From Leuconostoc mesenteroides subsp. mesenteroides ATCC 8293 (GTDB lineage Bacteria; Bacillota; Bacilli; Lactobacillales; Lactobacillaceae): a DNA stretch of 64,000 nucleotides. Below, one piece after another: positions 54,434-64,000 of the stretch. How positions within the stretch are numbered: position 1 is the first letter of the stretch; each line of letters opens with the position of its first letter. The notes beneath the pieces were generated by a model, which had not been told where the DNA came from, ran no database searches, and saw only the letters and a list, made by a program, of their open reading frames with translations. Position numbers and translations under genes: made by a program. Where the stretch lies: assembly GCF_000014445.1 (NCBI RefSeq), contig NC_008531.1:1147001-1211000 (forward strand), written 5' to 3'.

Positions 54434-55129
54434 TTATTTTCTCCATTCATTGACAACACATTGATATGCAGCCACTGGGTTGGTCGATTGTGTAATTGAT
54501 CGACCAACAACTAATCCAGTTGAATTCAATTTCTTGGCTTCCGCTGGCGTAGTTACACGCACTTGATCTCCAGCTTCATCACCAGCTAAACGAATACCAG
54601 GTGTGATACGTAAAAATCGATCATTCGTGTGTGACTTAATTAAACCAGCCTCTAAGGGTGAACTAATTGTCCCGTCTATGCCCACCGAGTAAGCAAGCTC
54701 AGCCAAATGTGCAACACTTTCTTCAATAGTTGCTGTGGTTAATTGTATCTCTTGTATCTCAGCTTCAGAAAAAGAAGTTAGCTGCGTCACTGCAAGTAAT
54801 TTTAACGCTTCACTTTTATTGGCAACAGCTGCTTCTAGCATTTTTTTCCCTCCAGCTGCATGCAGAGTTAAATATTGTACATCTAGTTTTGATATATTAG
54901 CGACTGCACGACCAACAGTGTTTGGAATATCGTAAAGTTTTAAATCTAAGAAAATCGTATAGCCCAATGCACGTAGTTCTGTGATGAACTCTGGTCCCGT
55001 ACGATAAAAAAGTTCCATACCAACTTTCAATGCTGGCTTTTCTACTAAATCTGAAAAAGGCTTCAAAAATTTGTAAGTAGTAGTTGCATCAGGAAAGTCC
55101 AAAGCAATAAAAACTGGCTGTTCTGTCAT
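54434..55129 (-). CDS. pyrF: Orotidine 5'-phosphate decarboxylase
   Basis: 231-residue TIM barrel: catalytic FLDLKLYDIPNTV (Lys-Asp tetrad), VTQLTSFSE, TPGIRLAGDEAGDQ and LVVGRSITQ (phosphate site) are present. It yields UMP. A 44-base gap to carB holds a UUCG hairpin; pyrK and pyrD, often found here, are absent. Confidence 0.96.
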   Translation of the reverse strand: MTEQPVFIALDFPDATTTYKFLKPFSDLVEKPALKVGMELFYRTGPEFITELRALGYTIFLDLKLYDIPNTVGRAVANISKLDVQYLTLHAAGGKKMLEAAVANKSEALKLLAVTQLTSFSEAEIQEIQLTTATIEESVAHLAELAYSVGIDGTISSPLEAGLIKSHTNDRFLRITPGIRLAGDEAGDQVRVTTPAEAKKLNSTGLVVGRSITQSTNPVAAYQCVVNEWRK

Positions 55130-55135
55130 TATGAT

Positions 55136-55168
55136 CCTCCTATGTACATAAGCCGAAGCTTATTTGAA
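55136..55168 (-). other. Intercistronic UUCG-capped hairpin, carB-pyrF
   Basis: Minus-strand AATAAGC-TTCG-GCTTATG followed by GTACATAGGAGG. It closely resembles the aroC-aroA element (same loop, similar arms, same trailing GTACATA) and the trailing bases run into the pyrF Shine-Dalgarno. Confidence 0.6.
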
Positions 55169-55173
55169 AAAGT

Positions 55174-58100
55174 TTAGTGCATTTCTTTCACTGTAAAACT
55201 GCGCGACTCTAATACTTCTAAGAAGGCACTAACTGTGTCTAAGGCAGTAAACAAAGGCACGGCATTTTCAATCGCAGCATTTCTAATCAAGCGGCCATCG
55301 CTTTCAGCACGGTCATCTGCTTGAGTTGTGTTAATAACAACCTGCACTTTTTGTTGACGCAGTGCTGCAACCGCATTATTATCTGATTCCGAAATTTTAT
55401 CGAGTACTTCCACAGGCAAGTCATTGTCTGACAAGTAAGCACCCGTACCGGCAGTTGCAAACAAAGCAAATCCCAAATCATTGAATCTCTTTGCTAATTC
55501 GAGCGCCTCTTCTTTGTCATCATCAGCAACTGTGAATAAGACATTGCCGTAACGTGGTACTTTAATGTTAGAAGCAATAAAGGCCTTATACAACGCCTTG
55601 GACAGGTTAATATCTGACCCCATGACTTCACCAGTAGACTTCATTTCTGGGCCGAGCAAAGAATCAACATCGGGCAACTTTGTGAACGAGAATATTGGTG
55701 CTTTAACGTGCACCATATCATCGTTAGGAACAAGTCCCGTCTCAAATCCCATTTCTGACAATTTTTCACCTAACATAACTCTTGTTGCTAATTGAGCGAG
55801 CGGAAGATGCGTGACTTTCGATATGAACGGTACTGTACGTGATGCACGTGGATTTACTTCGATAACATATGCCGTATTTTCATGGATAACAAACTGCACG
55901 TTCATCAACCCTATTGTGTTCATAGCTTTAGCCAAATTAATAGAGGCTTGCACCATTTCATCTTGAACCTTTTGTGACAAGTATTGTGGTGGGTAAACTG
56001 ACATAGAATCCCCTGAATGGACCCCCGCCCGTTCAATATGTTCCATAATACCGGGGATTACAGCTGTTTCACCATCTGACAAAACATCTACTTCTGCTTC
56101 TTGTCCCACTAAGTACGAATCAATCAATACCGGATGATCATTTGAAACCTTGACCGCACGCTGCATGTAGTCCTGGAGTTCATCGTCAGAAGAAACAATT
56201 TCCATTGCTCGACCACCCAAAACGTATGAAGGACGAATCAATACAGGATATCCAATGGATTGTGCAGCTGCTAATGCACAGTCTACTGTGGTTGCTGTTT
56301 TACCAACAGGTTGTGGTAAAGCAAGTTCTTTTATGACCTGATCAAATGCTTCACGATCTTCGGCACGATTTAGATCCTCTACAGAGGTTCCTAAAATGTT
56401 TACGCCATTGTCTAACAAAGGTTGAGCTAAATTAATTGCAGTTTGTCCGCCGAATTGCACCACCACACCGACTGGATTCTCTAAATCAATCACATTGAGA
56501 ACATCTTCCAAGGTAAGTGGTTCAAAATACAATTTATCTGAGATAGAGAAATCCGTTGAAACGGTTTCTGGATTAGAATTCATAATAATCGCTTCATATC
56601 CAGCCCGTTGAATAGCCTTAACAGCATGAACAGTTGCATAATCAAATTCAACACCCTGCCCGATGCGAATCGGTCCAGAACCTAGTACAAGTACCGATTT
56701 TTTTGTACTAATAATCGATTCATTTTCCTGTTCATAGGTTGCATAATAATACGGTGTTGCCGATTCAAATTCTGCCGCAACAGTATCAACCATTTTATAA
56801 ACTGGCTTAATTTTTTTATCTTTGCGTAGTGTTCTAATATCAGCAGCTGTCTTGCCCCAGATTTTAGCAATTGTTTCGTCAGCAAACCCATTCTTTTTAG
56901 CATATTGCAACTGATCAATATCTCCAACATGGCTGGCAAGGTCTTGCTCAATTTCGATAACATGCAATACTTTATCCAAGAAGAATTCATTGATTAGTGT
57001 TTTATCATGAATAGTTTCAATTGAAACACCTCGGCGCAATAAATCAGCAATCATAAACAAACGATCATCTCGAGCAGGCATTAATGCTGCTAGCAGTTCA
57101 TCATCTGAAAGATCCTTATAGGTTATATCATCTAAACCAATAGCCCCAATCTCTAGTGAGCGAACAGCCTTTAACATGGCTTCTTCCATATTGCGACCGA
57201 TAGCCATCACTTCACCAGTTGCCTTCATTTGCGTGCCTAGGCGACGATCTGCTGTTGAAAATTTGTCAAATGGCCAGCGTGGAATTTTAAACACAACATA
57301 ATCTAATGCTGGTTCAAACTCTGCCTTTGTCGTGCCAGTTACTGGATTGATGATCTCATCAAGTGTTAAGCCAACGGCAATTTTTGCAGCCATTTTGGCA
57401 ATCGGATATCCAGTCGCCTTTGAAGCTAACGCTGAAGAACGACTGACACGTGGATTGACTTCAATAATATAATATTTGTATGAATCAGGATCAAGTGCCA
57501 TTTGAATATTGACACCACCCTCGATTTTCAATGCACGAATAATTTTTAACGCTGCATCACGCATCATTTGAACTTCGCGATCAGATAATGTTTGAACTGG
57601 TGCAGTCACAATCGAGTCTCCAGTATGAATACCAACTGGATCAAAGTTTTCCATTGAAGCAACAACCAATGCGTTGTCATTAGCGTCACGCATCACTTCA
57701 AATTCAATCTCTTTGTAACCTGCAATCGAACGTTCAATCAACACTTGTGTTACAGGAGAAAGTTCTAATCCATTGGCCGTAATTTCCGAAAGCTCTTCAT
57801 GGGTTTGAGCAATACCTCCGCCGGTACCGCCTAACGTGTAGGCTGGACGAACAATTACTGGATAACCATGTGTGTCAGCAAAATTAAGTGATTCTTCTAA
57901 AGTAGTTGCAATGATGGACTCTGGAATGGGCTCATTCAAACGTTCCATCAAGGCTTTAAATTCTTCACGATCTTCGGCCTCTTCGATTGCTGATAGCTTA
58001 GTTCCAAGTAACTCGATATTGAGTTCATCCAAAATTCCCGCTTCGGAAAGGTCTTTAGCCATATTTAATCCAGTTTGACCACCTAGCGTCGGCAAAATAG

Positions 58101-58353
58101 CATCTGGACGCTCCTTACGTAAAATACGTTCAATAAAGTCAATTGACAAAGGCTCAATGTATACCTTGTCAGCAATTTCAGCGTCAGTCATAATCGTTGC
58201 CGGATTAGAATTTACTAAAATAACATGATACCCTTCTTCCTTTAAAGAGAGCGCGGCTTGTGTGCCAGAATAATCAAATTCGGCTGCTTGACCAATAACA
58301 ATTGGCCCAGAACCAATCACTAATATTTTACTAATGTCTTGACGTTTAGGCAT
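55174..58353 (-). CDS. carB: Carbamoyl-phosphate synthase large subunit
   Basis: 1059 residues, the usual length. Two homologous ATP-grasp halves each start with a loop of the GSGPI(V/R)IGQ type (about 14 and 560), with matching [11 protein letters not shown] and [11 protein letters not shown] segments and NPRxSRSS/NPRASRT sites; a C-terminal MGS-like allosteric domain ([11 protein letters not shown]) follows. It overlaps carA by 8 bases. Placed in the pyr operon, it serves pyrimidine synthesis and presumably responds to UMP. Confidence 0.97.
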   Translation of the reverse strand: MPKRQDISKILVIGSGPIVIGQAAEFDYSGTQAALSLKEEGYHVILVNSNPATIMTDAEIADKVYIEPLSIDFIERILRKERPDAILPTLGGQTGLNMAKDLSEAGILDELNIELLGTKLSAIEEAEDREEFKALMERLNEPIPESIIATTLEESLNFADTHGYPVIVRPAYTLGGTGGGIAQTHEELSEITANGLELSPVTQVLIERSIAGYKEIEFEVMRDANDNALVVASMENFDPVGIHTGDSIVTAPVQTLSDREVQMMRDAALKIIRALKIEGGVNIQMALDPDSYKYYIIEVNPRVSRSSALASKATGYPIAKMAAKIAVGLTLDEIINPVTGTTKAEFEPALDYVVFKIPRWPFDKFSTADRRLGTQMKATGEVMAIGRNMEEAMLKAVRSLEIGAIGLDDITYKDLSDDELLAALMPARDDRLFMIADLLRRGVSIETIHDKTLINEFFLDKVLHVIEIEQDLASHVGDIDQLQYAKKNGFADETIAKIWGKTAADIRTLRKDKKIKPVYKMVDTVAAEFESATPYYYATYEQENESIISTKKSVLVLGSGPIRIGQGVEFDYATVHAVKAIQRAGYEAIIMNSNPETVSTDFSISDKLYFEPLTLEDVLNVIDLENPVGVVVQFGGQTAINLAQPLLDNGVNILGTSVEDLNRAEDREAFDQVIKELALPQPVGKTATTVDCALAAAQSIGYPVLIRPSYVLGGRAMEIVSSDDELQDYMQRAVKVSNDHPVLIDSYLVGQEAEVDVLSDGETAVIPGIMEHIERAGVHSGDSMSVYPPQYLSQKVQDEMVQASINLAKAMNTIGLMNVQFVIHENTAYVIEVNPRASRTVPFISKVTHLPLAQLATRVMLGEKLSEMGFETGLVPNDDMVHVKAPIFSFTKLPDVDSLLGPEMKSTGEVMGSDINLSKALYKAFIASNIKVPRYGNVLFTVADDDKEEALELAKRFNDLGFALFATAGTGAYLSDNDLPVEVLDKISESDNNAVAALRQQKVQVVINTTQADDRAESDGRLIRNAAIENAVPLFTALDTVSAFLEVLESRSFTVKEMH

Positions 58354-59431
58354 TTGTAGTCTCCTTCTTTGAATCAGCTATCATATCCAAAAATTCATCA
58401 AATAAATATTCAGCATCGTGTGGACCAGGTGCTGCATCTGGGTGGAATTGAACAGAGAAAGCATTGTAGCCTTTTAGACGAACACCTTCAACAGTCTGAT
58501 CATTAATTTCCTCGTGTGTCACAACTAGATCTGTTTTCTCTAAGCTTGCTCGTTCTACTGCGTAGCCGTGATTTTGTGACGTAAAGTCTAATCTCGCTTT
58601 GGAAATCGTACGCACGGCATGATTAAAACCACGATGACCGAATTTCATTTTGTAAGTTTCTGCACCATTGGCGATTGCGAACAGCTGATGTCCCAAGCAA
58701 ATGCCCATTAACGGTAAATGCTTTTGTAGCTTCTGAATTGTTGGAATGGCATATTTTACATCTTTGGGATCACCAGGTCCATTCGACAATAAGATACCGT
58801 CAGGGTTCGCTGCCAATACTGTTTCTGCGTCCACATTAGCAGGAAATACCATCACGTTAACACCGCGCTTGGCAAGCGAGCGAAGAATTGAATTTTTCAG
58901 TCCAAAATCAATGAGCGCGATTGATACACCATCAGTTGGGTTTTGATACTGTGTCTTTGTTGTTGCATCTGCAACCATTGTTTTCGATGTTTCGAACGCT
59001 TTTAGTCTCGCAACGACTTCGTCAGTTATTTCATCAACAAGCGCTGCTTTCATGGAACCCTGATTACGTAACTCTTTTGTTAAAGCGCGCGTATCAATGC
59101 CCGTTATACCGGGCATTCCAGTTTTTTCTGCCCATTCAGGCAAACTCATTGTTTTGCGCCAATTGCTTGGTCGTCGAGCGATTTCGTGCACCACAATCGC
59201 AGATGCAGCTGGTCGCAAACTTTCAAAGTCATCACGATTAACCCCGTAATTACCGATTAGTGGGTAAGTAAATACAATAATTTCACCTCGGTATGATAAA
59301 TCTGTAATTGATTCTTGATATCCGGACATACCAGTATTAAAAACTAACTCGGCCATGATATCAACATCAGCACCAAAAGCTTCCCCTTCATATACTGATC
59401 CATTTTCTAATAATAAGTAGCGTTTTTTCAT
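58346..59431 (-). CDS. carA: Carbamoyl-phosphate synthase small subunit
   Basis: 361 residues: N-terminal CPSase domain ([33 protein letters not shown]) and C-terminal class I amidotransferase with LMGICLGHQ (Cys nucleophile) and [13 protein letters not shown] (His; the Glu that often follows is an Asp here in HPDA, as in some CarA). It overlaps pyrC by 4 bases. Confidence 0.96.
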   Translation of the reverse strand: MKKRYLLLENGSVYEGEAFGADVDIMAELVFNTGMSGYQESITDLSYRGEIIVFTYPLIGNYGVNRDDFESLRPAASAIVVHEIARRPSNWRKTMSLPEWAEKTGMPGITGIDTRALTKELRNQGSMKAALVDEITDEVVARLKAFETSKTMVADATTKTQYQNPTDGVSIALIDFGLKNSILRSLAKRGVNVMVFPANVDAETVLAANPDGILLSNGPGDPKDVKYAIPTIQKLQKHLPLMGICLGHQLFAIANGAETYKMKFGHRGFNHAVRTISKARLDFTSQNHGYAVERASLEKTDLVVTHEEINDQTVEGVRLKGYNAFSVQFHPDAAPGPHDAEYLFDEFLDMIADSKKETTNA

Positions 59432-60705
59432 TTTACGTTATCCTTATATACAATTTCACCGTCAACCCATGTGGCCAGTGTTTTTCCATACACTTTCCAT
59501 CCAATAAATGGTGAGTTTTTTCCCATCGATTCAAAGCTTTCAGTATCGATTTCATAGTTATTATCTAGATCAAACAGAGCGAGGTCTGCTCGCGCACCTT
59601 CTTCGATACTAGTGGGCGCTTGCAAGTGGAATGCACTGACTGGAGCAGTGACCATTCGCTCAAGCAAAGTTTCTAGAGTCATCACACCATTTTTAACCAA
59701 ATAAGTATAAAGCAGTTGGAAACTCGTTTCGATTCCGGTAATGCCAAATGGTGCCTCTCGGAAAGACTTCTGTTTCTCTTCTTTTCCATGTGGCGCATGA
59801 TCAGTAGCAACCATATCGATGGTTCCATCCAACAATCCAGCAATGACTGCTTCACGATCTCTCTGAGTTCGTAGTGGTGGATTCATTTTAAACATTGCAT
59901 TATCAGAATTGATATCTTCTTCTGATAATAATAAGTGATGCGGAGAAACCTCTGCAGTAACATGAACACCTTCATGTTTAGCAATTCGCACCAATTCAAC
60001 CGATTCCTTAGTTGAAATATGCGCAACATGGTAATGAACGCCAGCAGCTTTAGCTAGTACCAAATCTCGAGCAAGTTGTGAACTTTCCGCCAATCCTGTA
60101 ATTCCTGGTAATTCTAATTTTGTTGATGCTTTCCCCTCGTTCATGACACCATCATGAACCAGCGTATCGTCTTCCAAATGCGCGGCTAAAGGTTTGTTAA
60201 CCGATGCAGCGGCGACCATTGCTTGGAGCATAGTATTTGCTGTCTGTACCCCTTTACCATCATTTGTGAATGCTTTGGCCCCAGCTGCTGACATTCCTTT
60301 AATATTGGTTACTTGAGTTGACGTCAAATTATTTGAGATTGCCCCGTACTGTTCAATATGAATCACACCATTTTGTTTATTTCGTGCGATTTGATTCGTT
60401 ATCTTCTCTTCGTTATCAGGAACTGGATTTAAATTAGGCATAGCAATCACAGTCGTAAACCCACCGCGTGCAGCCGCCTTAGATCCACTATTAATCGTTT
60501 CCTTATACTCAAAACCAGGTTCACGAAAATGTACGTGCACATCTACTAATCCCGTTGAAAGGAAGGCCCCTTTGGCATCAAAAACGGTAGCTGCTTTACT
60601 TTCAAGATGATTACTAATCTTTTGAATGATTCCTTGGTCAATTAAAATATCTCGAAGAACGAGTTGATTGTTCCATAAAATTTTAGCATTTTTTATTAGT
60701 TGCAT
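59428..60705 (-). CDS. pyrC: Dihydroorotase
   Basis: 425-residue amidohydrolase of the class I type: DVHVHFREPGFEYKET (HxH metal site), the AAHLEDD and YHVAHISTKESV metal residues, and ATDHAPHGKEEK. It cyclises carbamoyl-aspartate. 4 bases after pyrB. Confidence 0.96.
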   Translation of the reverse strand: MQLIKNAKILWNNQLVLRDILIDQGIIQKISNHLESKAATVFDAKGAFLSTGLVDVHVHFREPGFEYKETINSGSKAAARGGFTTVIAMPNLNPVPDNEEKITNQIARNKQNGVIHIEQYGAISNNLTSTQVTNIKGMSAAGAKAFTNDGKGVQTANTMLQAMVAAASVNKPLAAHLEDDTLVHDGVMNEGKASTKLELPGITGLAESSQLARDLVLAKAAGVHYHVAHISTKESVELVRIAKHEGVHVTAEVSPHHLLLSEEDINSDNAMFKMNPPLRTQRDREAVIAGLLDGTIDMVATDHAPHGKEEKQKSFREAPFGITGIETSFQLLYTYLVKNGVMTLETLLERMVTAPVSAFHLQAPTSIEEGARADLALFDLDNNYEIDTESFESMGKNSPFIGWKVYGKTLATWVDGEIVYKDNVK

Positions 60706-60709
60706 TTAC

Positions 60710-61603
60710 TTACTCCGTAACGTATTCTAAAATGGCCATTCGTGCATAAACGCCATTGGTCATCTGGTCAAATATGCGTGATTTTGGTGCTTCAACTAAA
60801 TCATCGGCAATTTCAACGTCTCGATTAACTGGGGCCGGGTGCATAATAATACTATTTTCTTTCAAATTTTCATAACGTGATTCAGTCAAACCATACACTT
60901 CATGATACTTTTTTGCCGAAAAATTTTGATTTTCAGTATGTGTAATTCGTTCATGCTGTACTCTAAGAAACATCACAACATCTTGTTCCGACCAACCAAC
61001 ATCAAGGTCCACATGTTCGCCAAATGAATCAAAATCAACTGGTTGCCAGTCTTTTGGTCCACTGAATGTCACTGTTGCGCCAAGCTTGTTGAGTATCTCT
61101 GCATTTGAACGCGCTACTCGTGAATGTGCTAGGTCACCAATAATTCGAACCTTCAAACCTTCAAAATGTCCAAACTCTTGGTAAATTGTCACTAAATCTA
61201 ACAAACTTTGTGAAGGGTGTTGGCCGCTACCGTCCCCCGCATTTACAAGTTGTGGAATTGCATGCCCTTCACTCCGTAAGACGTTTTCATACCATGAATT
61301 TTGAGAGTGACGAATTACTGCAACATCCACACCAATCGCTTTAAGGGTTTTTAATGTATCAACCAAACTCTCTCCTTTTGTCATTGAACTAGTTTGAGGG
61401 TCGATTTGTATCTGTTTCCAATTAAGTTGATTCTCTGCCATTTGGAAACTACTATGCGTTCTCGTTGAATTTTCAAAAAATAAATTTACAGCCGTTATCG
61501 ATTTTGTTTTAGGTTGCTCACCTGATTTTAACGCCAACGCACGTTGTATTAAGTGTAGCACGTCATTTTTATTAATTGCATTTATATTCAAATAATTTCG
61601 CAT
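60710..61603 (-). CDS. pyrB: Aspartate carbamoyltransferase catalytic chain
   Basis: 297 residues: FFENSTRTHSSF (carbamoyl-phosphate site), GDGSGQHPSQSLLDL, IGDLAHSRVARSN and MHPAPVNRDVEI are the expected motifs. The start is ATG 61601-61603 with AAGGG close upstream; an extension to 61630 overlaps the attenuator terminator and is rejected. First gene of the pyr operon; no pyrI-like regulatory chain is present. Confidence 0.96.
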   Translation of the reverse strand: MRNYLNINAINKNDVLHLIQRALALKSGEQPKTKSITAVNLFFENSTRTHSSFQMAENQLNWKQIQIDPQTSSMTKGESLVDTLKTLKAIGVDVAVIRHSQNSWYENVLRSEGHAIPQLVNAGDGSGQHPSQSLLDLVTIYQEFGHFEGLKVRIIGDLAHSRVARSNAEILNKLGATVTFSGPKDWQPVDFDSFGEHVDLDVGWSEQDVVMFLRVQHERITHTENQNFSAKKYHEVYGLTESRYENLKENSIIMHPAPVNRDVEIADDLVEAPKSRIFDQMTNGVYARMAILEYVTE

Positions 61604-61618
61604 ATTACCCTTCTTTAT

Positions 61619-61723
61619 ACAAAAAACCAAGCGATCTGAGCGACCGCTTGGTTCTAGAAAATGAGGGTAAAAGTGTACACTTCACCAAAAGTATCTAAAG
61701 CCTTGCAGGTCTCTCTGGACCTG
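61619..61723 (-). promoter_or_regulatory. PyrR-type attenuator leader of the pyr operon
   Basis: The minus-strand GTCCAGAGAGACCTG hairpin (61706-61723) matches the PyrR-binding anti-antiterminator (UCCAGAGAG core). It is followed by a terminator AACCAAGCG/CGCTTGGTT (61624-61632 with 61644-61652) and a T-run, just before pyrB. UMP-bound PyrR should favour termination. The pyrR gene itself is not in the window. Confidence 0.88.
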
Positions 61724-61750
61724 ATTAAAGGTTTTATTTTATTGATAGTA

Positions 61751-61779
61751 ATCATAGCATTTTTTAAAAGTTAATGCAA
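61751..61779 (-). promoter_or_regulatory. Promoter of the pyr operon
   Basis: Minus-strand TTGCAT (61774-61779), 17 bases, TATGAT (61751-61756), with TGC before the -10. It abuts the lepB stop codon at 61781. Confidence 0.75.
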
Positions 61780-61780
61780 C

Positions 61781-62404
61781 TTACTTACTAAAGAAATTTT
61801 TATTCCCTTGATTGACATTTGCTTTAGCTGTTTTGTTACTATTCCAAAATGGAACAATGACTTTACCAACAACGTGCTTTTTATCTACAAATCCAAAATA
61901 CCGACCATCATTTGAAACTGACCGATGATCGCCCATGACAAAATACTTACCTTTTGGAACTGTAGAATTATTGCGATCCTTTTTCTGCCATAGCGTACCG
62001 GAGGAAAGTGTCTTAAGAGACCATGTGCTACCAAAAGACATTTCCGTTCCCTGTGTACGTTCATTCAAACTAATGAAGCTTTGATTAACTTTCTTGCCAT
62101 TGACGTACAGATTAGACGCTTTGTATTCAACTGTATCACCTGGGATCGCAATAATACGCTTCACGTACTTATCGTCCCCAGACTGGTACCTAGGATCTTC
62201 ATCTTTAGCGTTAAATACAATAACATCTCCACGCTTATAACTTGCCACTTTGTTTAGAAACACATTCTCGTTATCTTGCAAATTTGGTTCCATTGATGGC
62301 CCACTAACTTTTACGCGTGTGAATAAAAATGAGCGAATAAGCACAACAATAAGAATTGCAATGGCAATTGGAAAAACCCACTCCTTCAAAAATTTCATAA
62401 ACAT
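61781..62404 (-). CDS. lepB: Signal peptidase I
   Basis: 207 residues. One N-terminal membrane anchor (about 11-28), catalytic Ser in SGPSMEPNL, catalytic Lys in DDKYVKRIIAIPGDTV and the box E motif VMGDHRSVSNDGRYFG. Removes signal peptides outside the membrane. No terminator separates it from the pyr promoter and leader. Confidence 0.95.
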   Translation of the reverse strand: MFMKFLKEWVFPIAIAILIVVLIRSFLFTRVKVSGPSMEPNLQDNENVFLNKVASYKRGDVIVFNAKDEDPRYQSGDDKYVKRIIAIPGDTVEYKASNLYVNGKKVNQSFISLNERTQGTEMSFGSTWSLKTLSSGTLWQKKDRNNSTVPKGKYFVMGDHRSVSNDGRYFGFVDKKHVVGKVIVPFWNSNKTAKANVNQGNKNFFSK

Positions 62405-62424
62405 AAATAACTTCCTTTACATAA

Positions 62425-62452
62425 AATCACCAACAGCATAACTGTCGGTGAT
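62425..62452 (-). terminator. Hairpin after the YlbF-family gene
   Basis: ATCACC-ACAG/CTGT-GGTGAT stem with one mismatch, then TTTTATG on the minus strand. The T-run is weak, so partial read-through into lepB is likely. Confidence 0.6.
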
Positions 62453-62464
62453 AGTGAGCTTAAT

Positions 62465-62818
62465 TTACTTCTGCAACTTAGAATATGCTTCGGCAACGGG
62501 TTTTGTAACGATGTCATTTAATTCCGTTAGCAAAGTGTTCAAAGCCTGTTCTGCTTCCATCAGCGCATTAATTTTTTCGTCTTTTTGTACTTTTGCAGCA
62601 ACAGCATCCCATTCCTTTTCTTGTTCAGGTTTTGGTTGTTGCTGACTTTGCATCATTTGTTGTACTGCCATTTGAATTTCTTGGAATTCACCAAACAACG
62701 CCTTAGAATCAGTGTCATTTTGTATTGCGTTAAATGCATTTTGCCATGCAATATATTGTTGTGTTTCTGTCAAAATATTTGCCATTTCATTGGCGTTATC
62801 GTAAATATTTACTGTCAT
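62465..62818 (-). CDS. YlbF/YheA family protein
   Basis: 117-residue all-helical protein: IYDNANEMANILTETQQYIAWQNAFNAIQND, a Gln/Met-rich middle (QQMMQSQQQ) and a late LMEAEQALNTLLTELNDIV helix, matching UPF0342/YheA of the YlbF group. Relatives take part in RNA-processing and regulatory complexes in Bacillus; the role of this member is unknown. Own promoter upstream. Confidence 0.85.
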   Translation of the reverse strand: MTVNIYDNANEMANILTETQQYIAWQNAFNAIQNDTDSKALFGEFQEIQMAVQQMMQSQQQPKPEQEKEWDAVAAKVQKDEKINALMEAEQALNTLLTELNDIVTKPVAEAYSKLQK

Positions 62819-62857
62819 GTTATTTTCCTTTTTTTAACGTTATTCGATGTCACTAAA

Positions 62858-62886
62858 ATCATATCACAACCCATAACTAATGTGAA
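62858..62886 (-). promoter_or_regulatory. Promoter of the YlbF-family gene
   Basis: Minus-strand TTCACA (62881-62886), 17 bases, TATGAT (62858-62863). Confidence 0.6.
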
Positions 62887-62906
62887 ACACTAATCAATCT
62901 AAACGA

Positions 62907-64000
62907 TTAATTACCAAATAATCCTTTGACATTATTCCACAATTGACCCGCTCCTTCAACAGCTTTGTCAACGCCACTATTGAAATCATCTTGAATCGTT
63001 CCCCATAAGTCACTACTTTGACTTGTACTACTTGATGTAGTGTTAGGATTTGTTACTGTAAAGGCGGTTTGATCCGTATTTGGCAAAATTTGTTCCAAAG
63101 ACGTTTTAACCAGTGGTCCCATTGTAGACGTTAATCCTAACGGCAAAGAACCAGTATTGTTCCCTTCCAGTCCCATCCAAGTTGCTTGAACAATGTCTTT
63201 CGTATACGCCATTGCCCATGAATCCTTTGACGAACTAGCATTATTGGTACTATTAGGATTTTCAGTAGTACCAGTTTTACCAGCAATAGTGTAACCGGAT
63301 GGTGCAGATCCAACACCTGTACCATCCGTATAGGTACCTAGCATCATACGTGTCATATTATTTGCAACCTTACTACTGATGACCTGTGTTTGTTTTGCCT
63401 TTGGTGAGCTAACAATTACTTTGCCACTCGCATCAACTATTTTAGTAATATAATGTGCCTGACTCATCACACCACCATTGGCAAAAGCTGTGTATGCTTG
63501 TGCCATTTGTTGTGGGGATACACCTTTGGTCAATCCGCCTAGTGCTAGTGATAGGTTCTTATCCTTTTTGGTTAATGGTAAGCCAAACTTAGTACCACTC
63601 TTATAACCAACCTCTACACCCATTTTATTAAGTAAATAAACTGCCGGAATATTATACGAATGTTCCAAAGCTGAATACATAGGAACATCAGCCGTTTCAA
63701 CGTTCATGGCATTGTTTGGTGTATAATTGTTCGTCCCAAAACTCATCGATTGGTTAGGCAATTTTGTACTAATACTATAACCTCGTTGTAGAGCTGGTGC
63801 ATAAACGACCATTGGTTTGATTGCTGAACCAGGTTGTAATTGTGATTGATTAGCACGATTAAAGCCACGGAAAGTATGAGATGTTTCACGACCACCAACT
63901 ACAGCCAATACCCCACCAGTTTTAGCATTCAAAACAATAGATGCTGCTTGTGCGTCATCAACATAGTTAAATAATGCTGAATTATCGAAATCATTTTGTA
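62907..64000 (-). CDS. Class A penicillin-binding protein (PBP1A type), C-terminal part
   Basis: The frame is open to the right edge, so about 364 C-terminal residues are seen and the start lies outside. Transpeptidase motifs are intact: active Ser in QPGSAIKPM (SxxK), HSYNIPAV (SxN) and AGKTGTTENP (KTG). The substrate-contact LALGGLTKGVSPQQMAQAY block is also typical of PBP1A. The Ser/Thr-rich tail after the domain ends in a Trp/Gly segment. The glycosyltransferase domain must be upstream. Function: cross-linking of peptidoglycan at the cell surface. Confidence 0.92.
   Translation of the reverse strand, partial: QNDFDNSALFNYVDDAQAASIVLNAKTGGVLAVVGGRETSHTFRGFNRANQSQLQPGSAIKPMVVYAPALQRGYSISTKLPNQSMSFGTNNYTPNNAMNVETADVPMYSALEHSYNIPAVYLLNKMGVEVGYKSGTKFGLPLTKKDKNLSLALGGLTKGVSPQQMAQAYTAFANGGVMSQAHYITKIVDASGKVIVSSPKAKQTQVISSKVANNMTRMMLGTYTDGTGVGSAPSGYTIAGKTGTTENPNSTNNASSSKDSWAMAYTKDIVQATWMGLEGNNTGSLPLGLTSTMGPLVKTSLEQILPNTDQTAFTVTNPNTTSSSTSQSSDLWGTIQDDFNSGVDKAVEGAGQLWNNVKGLFGN

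Noticed and set aside
1-64000. CRISPR arrays, IS elements, prophage genes, tRNA or rRNA genes
   Set aside because: No regularly spaced repeats, transposase or phage genes, or tRNA/rRNA sequences were recognised; the single Xer recombinase has no flanking element.

Overview
The window is AT-rich chromosomal DNA from a Gram-positive lactic acid bacterium. A Leuconostoc-like member of the Leuconostocaceae fits best, judging by protein character, mevalonate-pathway HMG-CoA synthase, T-box and PyrR-type leaders and strong Shine-Dalgarno sites; the genus is an inference. Almost everything is on the minus strand. Only plsC, lexA and two small membrane-protein genes are on plus. No rRNA, tRNA, IS element, prophage or CRISPR array was seen.

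Layout in window order (most operons are transcribed right to left). 1-4.5 kb: sulfonate-type ABC transporter ssuCBA, followed by an acyl-adenylate ligase and a truncated membrane acyltransferase. 4.6-9.6 kb: TPP-riboswitch operon thiE-thiS-thiF-thiG, an MFS transporter broken by one in-frame stop, and an M20 amidohydrolase. 9.7-20.5 kb: a ten-gene aromatic operon tkt-aroE-aroF-aroB-aroC-aroA-tyrA-aroK/chorismate mutase-pheA-like-aroD. It is preceded by a consensus promoter and a leader encoding the peptide MNSKVLKNNSYYYFWFM, with a chain of competing hairpins ending in a terminator. 20.5-27.1 kb: tryptophan operon in the unusual order trpB-D-C-F-A-E-G, behind a Trp T-box. 27.2-36.5 kb: mixed genes (aldose epimerase, Xer recombinase, DUF711/ACT pair, nucleoside deoxyribosyltransferase, mvaS, ABC-F ATPase) and an unassigned structured RNA in front of a membrane-protein gene. 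36.5-43 kb: rsmE, prmA, an MDR oxidoreductase, a membrane protein and lepA as an overlapping chain, then a Gfo/Idh/MocA oxidoreductase. 43-51 kb: glyQS behind a very compact T-box, a DUF805 protein, then rpsB, tsf, pyrH and frr. 51-54 kb: trmN6 with a GIY-YIG protein, plsC, yneF and lexA. 53.8-61.8 kb: pyrimidine operon pyrB-pyrC-carA-carB-pyrF-pyrE behind a PyrR-type attenuator. The end holds signal peptidase I, a YlbF-family protein and the C-terminal part of a class A penicillin-binding protein.

The aro and trp operons together run from erythrose-4-phosphate supply (transketolase) through chorismate to tryptophan and to the Phe/Tyr precursors. They appear to sense aromatic amino acids differently: trp by uncharged tRNA-Trp at a T-box, aro by ribosome progress over a Tyr-Tyr-Tyr-Phe-Trp-Phe leader. 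The aro leader is the most notable finding. Others are an M20 hydrolase under TPP control, an Asp in place of the metal-binding Cys in DAHP synthase, a shikimate kinase-chorismate mutase fusion, a divergent prephenate dehydratase-like protein and the orphan RNA at 32.2 kb.
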